64,000 bases of DNA, taken from Symsagittifera roscoffensis (lineage: Eukaryota; Xenacoelomorpha; Acoela; Convolutidae). A program made the translations under genes and the position numbers. Numbering within the stretch: the first letter of the stretch is position 1; every line of letters begins with the position of its first letter. The notes under the pieces were generated by a model that saw nothing but the letters and a program-made list of their open reading frames with translations, made no database searches and was not told the origin of the DNA. The stretch lies in contig NC_087067.1 in the NCBI RefSeq assembly GCF_963678635.1, positions 61,428,594 to 61,492,593 on the forward strand, in the 5' to 3' direction. Below, in pieces: positions 23,144 to 33,320 of this stretch.

Positions 23144-23779
23144 CTAATACAGCAATAACTTACAAGGGGGAGTAACTTGAAGTTTTAACGCTTTGAGTCT
23201 GTTGTGAATCGCTCTACGATTTTTAGGCGACAAACGGTTCCGCTTCTTCTTAGCTTTCAGTGTACTTGGGTCAGCACTGTATCGTCTAAGTAACAACAGA
23301 GTCTTCGACTCAAGGGAAGGGGGCTGGTGCAGCTCTTTATACTTTTCGATAAGTATTTGGTCTTTGGCCTTTCGCTTTGAGATAAAATCCTCAACTATGT
23401 TAAAAACGAGAATACCTGTCTTTTTCAACTCTTTTTCTATGTTGTCTGTACCGTTGCGGCGACAGTATACAATAGCGGTAATATTCTCCTTGTATCTCAA
23501 AAGAAGGCTCTTAAGTTGGTCAGTACTCAAACTACGGTTGTTGTTACTGCGGTGCTTACTAATGGAGTTATTTATGGCGTCGTGCCAAATAACTAGATCT
23601 TTCCGATTCGACAAAAAGTAGTGCAGATAGAAATGGATAGTTTTCTGCGAGTCACTGGCGTTAAAGTTGAAGCTTAAACCGGGCTTTGTGAAACAAGTCT
23701 CTTTCACGCGCTTTTGAGACGGTGCGGATAGTATACGGAGCGCGTGATCCAAGGAACTAGCTCCTAGTATGAATACCAT
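23144..23779 (-). CDS. Intact extra ORF upstream of BEL/Pao gag, SGNH-hydrolase-like (tentative)
   Basis: This is a 211-codon ATG-to-stop ORF in the 5' leader, ending 72 nt before the likely gag ATG. It starts MVFILGASSLDHALRIL, contains a Phe/Asn-rich segment and then DLVIWHDAINNSIS, and ends in a very basic tail (KAKKKRNRLSPKNRR). The Gly-x-Ser near the N terminus and the hydrophobic-WHDxxNN block resemble blocks I and III of SGNH/GDSL hydrolases, but I cannot confirm a complete triad. All other element genes carry stops or shifts while this one is intact. An extra ORF in this position is not standard for BEL/Pao. It may be a captured gene. Confidence 0.6.
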   Translation of the reverse strand: MVFILGASSLDHALRILSAPSQKRVKETCFTKPGLSFNFNASDSQKTIHFYLHYFLSNRKDLVIWHDAINNSISKHRSNNNRSLSTDQLKSLLLRYKENITAIVYCRRNGTDNIEKELKKTGILVFNIVEDFISKRKAKDQILIEKYKELHQPPSLESKTLLLLRRYSADPSTLKAKKKRNRLSPKNRRAIHNRLKALKLQVTPPCKLLLY

Positions 23780-24686
23780 ACACTTAAGAGACCTATGCGA
23801 CGGCTACGTTACGCTTAAGTACCAATGGGGTGGGGAAATTAAGTAGGTCGGTTGAACTCCAACAACGCACACGGAGTAAACCTGAGGAAGAAAGAATTCA
23901 ACTTAGCTCACTTAATATCACCGTACCTGACCACTTAACATTGGTGTCGCATAACGAAGTCAATAATCGGACGGGCTGAAACGGCTTAGATTTACTTGAA
24001 GCGAACTTGCTTTTAGTTTCACCAATGGTGAGTGGGGGATCAGGCAAATTGGTTAAGTTCCAACAACACACGCGGAAAATACCTGAGGATGAAAAAACTC
24101 AACTTAATTTGCCTGATACTTCGCTACCAGACCACTTACCATAAGGTTGGTGTCATGTTACAGCACAGTTTGCAGAATTCTGGGGACGTTTTGAGGATTT
24201 TTTGGCGTTTTTTTACTTTTTTCTAAAAATTTTTGGAAAATTTTGGTCAGCAGGTTCGAGTCGTAAACCAACCCAAAAACTAGTCCAGTACCTTTTGTCT
24301 ATGATCCGATTTCACGGATTAATATTCTGTTCACAAATATCCAAAAAATTTTGGCATCGAGAAAAAATTACCACTTGTAGCTTGCTTTGAGTTGGGATAA
24401 ACAATAACACATCGTACGTAATTTTATTGCAAAGAATGGTTTGTAAAGATTAGACTAGTCTTACAGTTTTTGACAATTTTGGAGATTTTCGGTACCGGAA
24501 ATTTCTCTCTCGTGAGCCTACCAGCTACACTCACAATCAATCAACTACACTCTGATCACGTGAGCCAACTGCACTCTGCTGAACTAACTGCACAACTTCT
24601 TTCTGTATCGGCCAACTTCACGCTCTTTCGGCCAACAGCACAACTTCACTCTTTTTCGGCTTTCGGCCAACAGCACAACTTCATTC

Positions 24687-25053
24687 GGCTCTTTTACGAG
24701 TGGTTTTACGAGGTTGAGTATGAAGACCAAATATGTTTGTCGTGGCCATATTAGTCGGTATGTAAATTTGGCTCTTTTCCAGTTCCCCCCTTTCAAAATA
24801 CCGAGTTTTATGTTTGTTTTACTTATTATTACGTCTAAATGCGTGATGTTACTCTGTATTGTATGAAGAAAAAATCTGTTCACAGTTGTCGATTTGTTCA
24901 CCACGCCAAATTTCATTGCATTATAACAACGTTAAATAAGCTTTTCAAAATTGAATTTGAAAGGGGGGGAACTGGAAAAGAGCCGTAAATTTTCATAACA
25001 ATCCAATAAAGTGGTCAACAAATTCGCAGGTGGGGAGAAAAGAAAAAAGAGCC
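24687..25053. mobile_element. hAT-like MITE (family M1), interrupted by a second MITE
   Basis: Ends GGCTCTTTTACGAGTGG and AGAAAAAAGAGCC match the element at 14106-14309. The flanking 8 bp are CTTCATTC (24679-24686) and CTTCACTC (25054-25061), 7 of 8 identical, which fits a target duplication. The left terminal repeat is shortened compared with the 14106 copy. The element lies in the leader of the BEL/Pao retrotransposon and contains the insertion at 24770-24984. Confidence 0.75.
24770..24984. mobile_element. hAT-like MITE nested inside the M1 MITE
   Basis: This is a 215-bp element with a 28-bp terminal inverted repeat (GGCTCTTTTCCAGTTCCCCC on the left, its complement on the right; the right arm has one extra G). 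It is flanked by a perfect 8-bp target duplication GTAAATTT (24762-24769, 24985-24992). The paralogue at about 14225-14232 has the uninterrupted TGTAAATTGTCATAA empty site. It is non-coding. Its terminal GGCTCTTTTCC resembles family M1, so both probably used the same transposase. Confidence 0.88.
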
Positions 25054-25328
25054 CTTCACTCAGTTTCGGCCAACTTCACGCTCTTTTGGCTTTCGTACAA
25101 CTCGAGACAATTTTTTGCCGGCTATTCTGCCAACTGAACAACTCTGCCAACTGCACCCGTGTCGAGGAAATTGTCCGAGAAAGAACTCTGCCAACTGCAC
25201 CCGTGTCGGGGAAATTGTCCGAGAAACAACTCTGCGAACTGTAAACTCTATTGGCGGAATGCCAACTCTAACTGCCAACTGGGACAACTGCGAACTCAAT
25301 TTGCACTCGTGTCGGGGAAATTGTCGTG

Positions 25329-25345
25329 TCCCTTGTGGGGCGCCA
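25329..25345 (-). other. BEL/Pao primer binding site
   Basis: On the minus strand, three bases after the LTR end, the sequence TGGCGCCCCACAAGGGA begins with TGG. This is expected of a site complementary to a tRNA 3' CCA end. I did not identify the tRNA. Confidence 0.7.
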
Positions 25346-25348
25346 AAA

Positions 25349-25811
25349 TGTGCGCGTCAATCTCCATAATTCCAAAAGAAACGGTTTTTAATCACTTGAA
25401 TTAACGAGCATTTTATCGGGAAAATAACTCCGGAATTTTGAAAATATAACGATAATTTTTAACAAATTTTATCATCGGTAACATCGGCCACAAAAAAAAC
25501 TGCATAACTCAAAGCAAGCTGCAAAAATGGCCAGTATTTGTCCTTGAGACAAATTGCTCTTTTTAGAGCGAAAAGACGGTTTAAATAGTTTTTTTGTGGG
25601 GGTTTCAACCTGGTTACGGAACATCCCATCAAGTTCGGGGTATATTTGAGTTCTAGAAAGGAAATGACCTAGTCGGGATTCGAACCGGCGCCAAACCTGC
25701 CGGGACGCACCCTGTATAAGCTTGGCCACTGTCCCTATATGCATTTACATTTTGGTTCAGTTTTATGCATTTATACTCTCGCACATTTGCGTTTATATTT
25801 GCGCTGCAACA
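25349..25811 (-). repeat. BEL/Pao 5' LTR (right)
   Basis: A 463-bp LTR with the same tRNA-like A and B boxes as the left LTR. It lacks about 32 bp present in the left copy (18191-18222). The right flank TTAAC at 25812-25816 is the second half of the target duplication. Confidence 0.93.
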
Positions 25812-26159
25812 TTAACTATAAATTAGTTTGAATTTTAAAGAGATTTAGGATGATGCGTTTTGTTAGTGAAAAAAAAATCGATTAAAAAACGGGAAAAAAA
25901 TGTTTCTTTTCCTGATTTGGCTTTCGTTATGTTTTTCTAGGTAGCCAGAAGTTCATCAATGCTTATCAAACTTTTTGTTAGCTATGTTTTTTTTCAGTTC
26001 ATGAAACTCTTTTCAGATTGGCTGCTCAGCCTTCAACCTTCGCCGTTAAGCTTTTAATCTAAATTATTCCTTGAGTTCAATGCTCTGTGTCTCATTTAGA
26101 TTTGCTTTAGTTTAACATATCAATTATATATTTTTCATTCATCGTTCCATTCTGCTTAG

Positions 26160-26862
26160 ATCTGGGATAGTTTCAACCGCCCTTTCATCTGATGACCTAG
26201 GTGACGATATATTCACAGATGACGTCGGATGCGCTAATCAGACGTCACAAAGTAGAAAATTCGAACGGAAAGGGGACATAAATTTCCGTATCTATGTGGA
26301 AATTAGTAACCGCTCCACGGCTATATCAGGTAATGCAATCCAAGATCTAGCTACCGCTAACACAGGAAGCTTTCCCACTGCAATTTCGAATTCACCCAGC
26401 TGGAAGCAATATAATTGGAAAAGTTCTGGTACCAGTAGTGATGCTAGTTCGAAAGTTTCGCCATCTTCAAATAAAGCTTTGAAAGAAAGTGGAAAACATA
26501 TCGCATCGAAGAAATTTTGCGAGTTGTGCAAAAAGAGCTCCTGTGAGTTGGAAAAGCATTTTGACAAATTTCACTGGCCGAAGCCCTCGATAGAACCAGT
26601 ACCTGGATGCCAAAAGTGTGAGGATTGCGGTCTGTACTTTGGCAAAAGCCTATACTCGAAGCACCGGATTCGTTATCACGATAGGCTTGGTAGCAAACAC
26701 ATTTGCTACAGGTGTGGCCTAGAATTCCAGTGCAATGGATATTTGATCGATCACCTGAAGTTCGAACATAGGGAGCAGTCAAAGCAGAACGTTGACTTGT
26801 CATCAACAGAAGACAAATACAGATACCGTTTAGCCCGAAGCGGAGCAGAATCAATCGAATGA
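26160..26862 (+). CDS. Zinc-finger gene, exon 5: three C-terminal C2H2 fingers and stop
   Basis: The exon begins after acceptor TTCTGCTTAG. Its first A completes the Lys codon left by exon 4, and it ends with TGA at 26860-26862. It encodes about 235 residues. An acidic start (SSDDLGDDIFTDDVG) is followed by a Ser/Asn-rich stretch, then CELC...HFDKFH, CEDCGLYF...HRIRYH and CYRCGLEFQC...HLKFEH. These are three C2H2 fingers with H-x(4)-H spacing, so the gene pairs fingers at both ends of a long disordered core. The target is unknown; nucleic-acid binding is the family expectation. The phase match across a 13.6-kb, transposon-filled intron supports the join, without transcript proof. Confidence 0.82.
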
Positions 26863-28064
26863 CTCATTCGTAGATGCTTGTTTGTATGCTGATGTGCGTT
26901 CGCGTTGCAAAAACTCTAGATACATAAACTTTGTCGCGGCAAGCATGGTTTCAGTTTTGCCACAAGTATTTCAGGACTATTTCTTGTTCGGTGCTACTTA
27001 GCGATGCCCATATCCTTGGTTTATGTGCTGTGGATTTTACACATTTCAATAAGTTGAAAACTTCTCGCAAATTGAAAAATCAAACAACGGAAACTTGCGT
27101 TTTTTTGCTCACACGCACTCACGTTCAGTTTCACCTAAGTATGCTCAGCTCATTTCATTGTTTTGGCTACACAGGCGAGGGGCTGATAGAATTGAATTGA
27201 CACCAAAAAGAATATTTGCATACTTGAAAAAGCGGGAGACTTTTACTATAGGAAATATGGTTTTCTGAAATACTCCGTGAAATTGTATGCGAGTTTATAC
27301 GAGAAATGTTTATACGAGATTAGGCTAGGGCAAAAATTGAAAGAGAAATTTTTGAGAATTGAATTTTGTTCAGTGCAGTTTTCCAACACCTATGTCGGCC
27401 CTGTTCATATTTTACACTTGAACATAGACCACATTTGTAAAATGTGATATGTCAAATACATGTATCTGTTAGTTTTGTTTAGATTTATACAAATTGCCAA
27501 CAAGAGTTTTTTTCTAATACAGTTTTCTTCCCATGCCTTTCAGCTAGATTTTGAACTGGATCATATTGCCAGAAGGTAAGAAATTTGGTTTTTATTGCAT
27601 ATTGACTATTGCTGGTTTAACTGAAGGGATATGTCATTTAATTTTGGTTATCGCACAGCAAGGGTTAGCAGGATTGCCCAACTGTGAGCAAAGCCCTGAA
27701 AAAACGGACTGCACATAAATTTAACCCATTAGTTTGGTAAAACAAAAGTTTGGTAGATTTATGAATAAACCAAAAAAGGTATAAGAAAAGAATGTTCATT
27801 TCTTTAGGTCCTATAGTTTTTTTTCTAAATGTCCTTTTGTGAATTGTCTTTCGATTTTTTTCTAGCCTCAAATCAAATTTGATTTCATGTAAAAATCATT
27901 GGATTACGCTTTTTATACACAAAAGAACTGACTCACATGTTTTCAAGTTGAGTTATTTTTTATAGATTTTAAAAATTGTTTTACAGAGGAATTCAAAACA
28001 GCGAAGGGAATGCTTTGTGTATTTCACAACTGAGTCTTTTTGATCATCAGTCCCCTTTTTAATC
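26863..28064. other. Downstream flank / 3' UTR of zinc-finger gene
   Basis: No further gene is recognised. An AATAAA occurs at 27764-27769, but it is far from the stop codon and I do not claim it as the polyadenylation signal. Small ORFs at 26931 and 27665 show no domain. Confidence 0.4.
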
Positions 28065-28670
28065 CGTCGTTCGACGAAAGGGAGGAATATATAAGCTCGG
28101 GTGGTTTTTTATGCAGACCAATTTTAGAAAACTCTGGTCCCTCGGCTGATCGATGGGACCAAGTTAACGTCCCCGCAAGCCGTTTAGGGGGAGAATTTTA
28201 ATTTGGTTTTGAGTTCAAATTTTCAGCCAATCAGTATATAGCATATTTCACGCAGCACTTAAAAAAATCAATTTAAAGTCAACGCTGGGGTGGAGGATCT
28301 TAACTTGGTCTATTTTGGAGGGGGTTGGGGAAAGGGAATGTTAACTTGAGCCGCTCGATCTCTTGATCTGCATTGGCCCAGTCTGGTGTGCAAATTTTAT
28401 AGTGATCTGCAACGTTTGACGCTTAAAGCGCAACGCAATTTATTTATGCGTGGCGAATTATCCCACCGTGCAAAATCGATTCAAATTAATTTGAGAGAAC
28501 TAATCGGTCTTATTAATTCCATCCTCTACTCAATTCTTAACACTTAAAATTTGATATAATCAGCCTAATTGTATAGTTTTGCGAATTTTCAATTTACTAA
28601 AAACTAGTCAAGACCAATTAAGGAGCAGTCTGAACTTTCAGGGCTTTGGCTTGATACGAGCAGTCTTGTT
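28065..28670 (+). repeat. Helentron-like repeat, full-length copy
   Basis: It opens with the palindrome CGTCGTTCGACG-AAAG and GGAATATATAAGCTCGGGTGG. It ends with the loop region TTTCAGGGCTTTGGCTTGA and CGAGCAGTCTTGTT at 28670. The next copy begins immediately with GTTCCGACTTTCCAAGAAAGT. The stem of this terminal hairpin has decayed. Confidence 0.55.
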
Positions 28671-28863
28671 GTTCCGACTTTCCAAGAAAGTTAGAAGATG
28701 TGTGCTCGTGTTTTTTTTTCATTTAGACCAATTCTCAACAAAATTTACCTCGGGGGATAGAGAGAGAGGGGGGCACTTCATGGTTGGGGGTTACGTGGGG
28801 ATGGGTAAACGTGAGGGTGGTACGTCGTGGGTTGGGGGTACGTTGAGCGGGGGGGGGGGGTAC
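28671..28863 (+). repeat. Helentron-like repeat, 5' end, with poly-G
   Basis: It starts with TTCCGACTTTCCAAGAAAGT directly after the previous copy's terminus, a head-to-tail junction. It is truncated by a G-rich stretch ending in 12 consecutive G at 28849-28860, just before the LTR at 28864. Confidence 0.5.
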
Positions 28864-29224
28864 TGGAACCTGATCTAAACTACATTTTATGATTGGATAA
28901 ATTAGATATTTTACCAATGTAAAGTATTTAATATTAACCAATCATGATCCATCTAACTAACAACCCACTTATTTTTAAGTGCTGAAATTACTTGTAATTT
29001 CAGCACCAGAGAGATTTGAATTTAACTTAGAAATTAGTTACCTCTCCTCGAGAACTTCAGCAGCCGCATTAAAACCAGTATACTCTAGATGTATTGAGCC
29101 TAGCAGAGTCTAGTTAAACACCCTGAGACTAGTAGATATAAGAGTAAGATTAGGATCGGTATTAGACTAAAAAGTTGCACGAATCTATCCGGCCGAAAAT
29201 AAGATAGCGTGACGAGCAGATGAT
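28864..29224 (+). repeat. Gypsy-like LTR running into assembly gap
   Basis: It begins TGGAACCTGATC and matches the LTR at 57673 for 361 bp, including the hairpin at 28979-29006, until Ns start. About 50 bp of the LTR should lie in the gap. Whether internal element sequence followed cannot be seen. Confidence 0.85.
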
Positions 29225-29424
29225 NNNNNNNNNNNNNNNNNNNNNNNNNNNNNNNNNNNNNNNNNNNNNNNNNNNNNNNNNNNNNNNNNNNNNNNNNNNN
29301 NNNNNNNNNNNNNNNNNNNNNNNNNNNNNNNNNNNNNNNNNNNNNNNNNNNNNNNNNNNNNNNNNNNNNNNNNNNNNNNNNNNNNNNNNNNNNNNNNNNN
29401 NNNNNNNNNNNNNNNNNNNNNNNN
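29225..29424. other. Assembly gap of exactly 200 N
   Basis: A run of 200 N. The round number suggests a placeholder, so the real missing length is unknown. Open frames through it are artefacts. Confidence 0.99.
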
Positions 29425-31676
29425 CTTTTCAATCATCTTCAATATATTCAACTATATATGATAGATAATCAGTTCGAACTATGCGCGTTGAATCATCAGA
29501 TGTTTTTTATTTTCATTCCGACTTTCCAAGAAAGCAATGAAAATATAAGGTTTGGGTTTTCTTTTATTCAGACCAATTTCGAAAATAAACACCATTTGGC
29601 GGATCAATTCCTGGATCTTTGTGAACCCCGCCTGCGCGAACACCACTTAACTAATCTGACACTGTGGTCGCTCTGAAACGAGTCTAACTTAACTGCTAGT
29701 TTAAATCTTACAAGCTGAATTGCTGTTGCTTATTTTGTATGCGTGTCAAAAAATACGACACTCCACAATCGTTCCAAATAGGTTTGCGGCAAGCTAATTG
29801 ATTGTATAATTTACTTATACGAAACAATTTTAAACAATTCAAAACTTGATATTATCAGCCTAAAAATCATAGTTTATCTAAATAGATCTTGTTATACTTT
29901 ATGTGAAAATTATTATAAAAAAGTATCAACAACAATCAATAGAAAATAATAGCCAGTTTCGGTAACTATGAAAAATGCACAGTATATTCTAACCAAGGTT
30001 TTATACCAAAAAAGAATGAAACGATCTGCTTGCTTATTATAATATATCTTCAACGCAATTTTTCTATGAGAGTAGTAGAATAGTGAGGGAGAGTGGGGGG
30101 GGGGGGGGGGTGGCTGAGACCCCCATGTATTAAGATAGGGAATAGAGTATCCGGTCTCCGAGCTATGTATTAAGATAGGGAAAGATTTCTTATGTATTAA
30201 GATAGGGAATAGGTTTCCCAATGTTTTAAGATAGCAGGTTTCAGATGATAACATGGTAAGTTTCAGAAAAAATTTTGGCGCCCGAATTTTTTGAGCTCGA
30301 TTTTGCCAATACTTGCGTTTCTTAGTCAACTTCAAAGATTTGTGATATCTAAGGGCTATCTTGTATTACAAAAATTCGGTATGGTATGTTTTAGAAGGTA
30401 AGTTTCAGAAAATTTTTTGAAATTTTTTCAAATTTTACTTGCAAATACATTTTTATCTTGAAAAAACAATTTTATATTAAAAAATCGTTAAAAAAATTGG
30501 ATGATAAGTTTCAGATGGTAAGTTTCGACAAAAATTGAGTTTCGATTTAGAGTCTGGGATCATAAACTAATATATCGCAGAATGTTTTTTTTTCTCGAAA
30601 TAATCTTTTAAATTCTTATTTCATGTTATTTATTTTCCCTCTGGTCATCTGGGGAAAATTGTCTAGAGGGGATTATCTTTGACAAGTTTGTTATTCCGCT
30701 CCACGGGATATCAAGGGAATCTTGACATCTCCTCACGGTGGAATACTTTTATATCCCACTTAATCTTTTTCCCCAGATTATCTGGAGAACGGATGACAGG
30801 TTCATCACACTTAATAATTTTATGACATATTTTATCTTTTTTCCATAACTATCTCACTTATTTGTACCTCAATTGGTTCATTTATTCAATCATATTTCTT
30901 GCTATGATTCATTTCAGTTTTCGTTAATCACTTTGTTTTTAATCTTTTAAAAATTTATTGAAATTTCCAAATTTTCTAAAAAATTATCATCCAAATTTAT
31001 CAACTGCTCTACCACGGTAAATGTTTACACTGAGCAAAATATAGTATCGTACTTTTTTGGTTGTGATATTTTTGTGTAATCTTTTTTTCATCTTTCTCAG
31101 AGTAAACTTTTAAGAAAATTATACAATTTACTAGAATTTGGTTACAATTTTCGTAAATTTATCTACTCTATCGTTAATTCTTTCAATTGGGGGACTACAA
31201 CATCCATATTCCATCATCATTCTCCGTATTTCATCAAAAGGTTAGTTTCTAAGATGCTTTTTCTAAAAAAATTTAAGGAATTTAAAAGGTTAAGTTACAT
31301 AAATAATCAATTAATTCGCTACATCGTATAGTAAAATTACTGCAAAAATTTACACTTACAAATAAAAATGCATTTTACATAAAATTACTAATAAAATTCA
31401 AACATACACATCATGAAATTTGTTCAAATTATTCTGGAAGAATAAAAAAAAGGAGAAATGCTGAATAAATTGCGTGAAAACTACACAAAGTATCAGTCTT
31501 TTGTAGCTTTCGAGGAACCATTCGTCGAAACTTTTTCGTCAAAAAGGGGTAAGTTGATCTCTTTCTTCCCAAAGAATCTGCGAAGTAGTAGCTTTTATCC
31601 AGTCGAGCAATCCTAATCCAGTGTTCTCCTCTATCATTGCTTTGGGCTGAGTTAATAATTGCGAAAGTGTATTTTG
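29425..31676. other. Repeat-rich spacer left of the Polinton
   Basis: It contains a Helentron-like 5' fragment at about 29513-29830 (ACTTTCCAAGAAAG start; GGCAAGCTAATTGATTGTA shared with 46985-47010). A 16-bp G run lies at 30095-30110. Four copies of ATGTATTAAGATAGGGAA or a close variant lie at 30125-30235. The motif GGTAAGTTTCAGA recurs from 30250 to 30530. I looked for a Polinton terminal inverted repeat here and did not find one I could support. Confidence 0.5.
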
Positions 31677-32090
31677 TTAGTTGAGGTACTGTATCAGAAG
31701 GTATGATCCCATGTACTTGAACCTGAGCTCTGGAATGCTTTCAATAGTTTGCAAAAGTGAAAAATTATCCATCTTTGCAATTGTAGGCTGATTTACAGCT
31801 AAAAATGAAATTGATAGTTTGATAGTGTACTTTAGGTTTGGAAAAAAAAGAAAGATTAATGACTTACACACATTTAGGAATTGAATCAACAAAGTCCCAT
31901 ACACAAGCCTTATATAGCGGGCAAAGTTTATTGAACACAGTTTTACAGTCAAGGTTGAAGAAATGTCTCGTGTTTTCAACTAAACAGCATTCCTTCTCTA
32001 TTTTTTCGGGAGCTTTAGGTCTGAAGAAAAACAAAATAGATAGTACAGAGATATAACAAAAAAAACTCCCAAAAAAGTTACAATCTTTTT
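31677..32090 (-). pseudogene. Small Cys-rich, possibly membrane-anchored Polinton ORF
   Basis: Downstream of the capsid gene, one frame encodes a hydrophobic stretch (TFLGVFFVISLYYLFCF). Another frame, at about 31869-32025, encodes a 50-residue segment with six Cys (ECCLVEN..., NLDCKTV, LCPLYKAC, PKC). A GTAAGT donor and TTTTTAG acceptor bracket 31798-31867, so an intron is possible. The frames do not join without a shift. I recognise no family. It might be a small secreted or membrane accessory protein. Confidence 0.3.
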
Positions 32091-32115
32091 ATAGGAACCT
32101 GAAAACTCAAAAAAA

Positions 32116-33320
32116 TTAAACACTTTTAGCGACTGTTCCGACTTTGTCAATTTGAATATTTGATAGTCTTTCTCCCAAAACTATCACTTCCGTTACTTGC
32201 TCCAAGGGAAATTGGAAAAACATTTCTAATCTCAAGCTTTCTCCACTAAGTTCTGGATAATGCAACTGTTCAGCTGCATCCTGTAGTGAAGTCAAATCGA
32301 AAACTAGATTATAGTGATTTTGAAAATCTTCCATAGGAAGAGCTGGAAAATCTTCGTTAAACTGCATTGCTTTCATTGTTGTAACATAGAGACGACAATG
32401 AAAAATTGTATCTAATGAAATAATTGCTCTTCCATCCCGAATAATTCAAAGCTCTCTTAAATGAAATTGTTGATAATTGAAAGGATTTTCATGAAAAGAT
32501 CCCGCACCAGCCGAGTTTATATTCATTGCAACAGCTATCCTTCTGATTGGGGCATTATTGAAAACATTTTCCGGAATAAACTGGTTTTGACGAGATGGAA
32601 TGATAAAGGTTCTTGCTATAGTTTCCATGTAATTGTATTGAGCAGGTTCCCTTTCCAGATTCCATTGCAAATATTGATGATTAGGTTCAGCCACTAAAAT
32701 TCTTCTTGTAAACAGTGAACAATCGACAATTTTCAGACTAACATTTGGATTATCAGACAGCATGTAAAAATTAGTTCTAGCTCGAATAAGTTTAATTCGA
32801 ACTTTGGTTTTTGGTAGTAAAAATTTTTCACAAGTAAACAAGTCAATGGCTAGCCTGCCATAAAGTGAAAAAGTTATCCCTGATCCTAAAACTTTTGCTT
32901 TATCAGTGAATGGATACATATGAAATGCTTCTGGATATTCTTCAAAACTATACCCATGACAAGCAAGTATCCCTTTATTACTCACTGCCGACGAGTTGAA
33001 TTTGTTCGATATTTGTGCTTTTGGAGGGTATAATTCATTGGCGTTGTAAGCCATTGTAATAATAAAATAAACTTCCTAATTGGAGAATAGAGAATGTAGT
33101 AGATTGTTTACATAAGTTAAGTACGTTTGTGGTTCCTCATCTGAATCTTCCTCTGACTTTGCTTTATGTTCTGCTTTTTCTTTGTTAAATGCTTCAAACA
33201 ATCTTCCTTTGACTAATTGAAGCTTTAAACTGAGGTGGGTATCACGCATATCCAAATTAAGATTACGGTCCGTCTCAAATTCAAACTCAATACTGCTTTC
33301 ATCGAGAGAAGTACTTCATG
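32116..33320 (-). pseudogene. Polinton major capsid protein (double jelly roll), broken
   Basis: One minus-strand frame holds the family blocks LDLFTCEKFLLPKTKVRIKL, RRIAVAMNINSAG, SFHENPFNYQQFHL and a C-terminal SLRLEMFFQFPLEQV. These match the capsid proteins of animal Polintons, annotated in many invertebrate genomes as F54H12.2-like. In-frame stops lie at 32446-32448 (TGA), 33076-33078 (TAG) and near 33317. The N-terminal 100 or so residues are not recognisable upstream of 33320. The remaining frame is otherwise uninterrupted, so damage is limited to a few events. Confidence 0.82.

Larger units (their letters stand above)
23780..25348 (-). other. BEL/Pao 5' leader with internal repeats
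   Basis: This long leader separates the 5' LTR from the extra ORF. It contains a diverged direct duplication (about 23819-23955 and 24020-24150, both with ACCAATGG...CTCAACTTA...GACCACTTA). It holds the nested MITEs at 24687-25053, short repeats GGCCAACAGCACAACTTCA around 24620-24685, and GTGTCGGGGAAATTGTCCGAG repeats at 25160-25325. I see no additional domain. Confidence 0.7.
17976..25811 (-). mobile_element. BEL/Pao LTR retrotransposon, complete insertion, dead
   Basis: The element is 7.8 kb, bounded by LTRs at 17976-18467 and 25349-25811 that begin and end TG...CA. It is flanked by a perfect 5-bp target duplication TTAAC (17971-17975 and 25812-25816). Genes run on the minus strand: leader with an extra ORF, gag, a truncated RT, RNase H region, integrase. 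A primer binding site lies next to the right (5') LTR. Frameshifts, stops and a deletion removing protease and most of RT make it non-autonomous. It lies antisense in intron 4 of the zinc-finger gene. Confidence 0.95.

Noticed and set aside
29100-29468. ORFs crossing 29225-29424
   Set aside because: They consist almost entirely of N in the assembly gap.
30250-31676. Polinton left terminal inverted repeat
   Set aside because: I compared it by eye with the reverse complement of 46560-47030 and found only short AT-rich matches.
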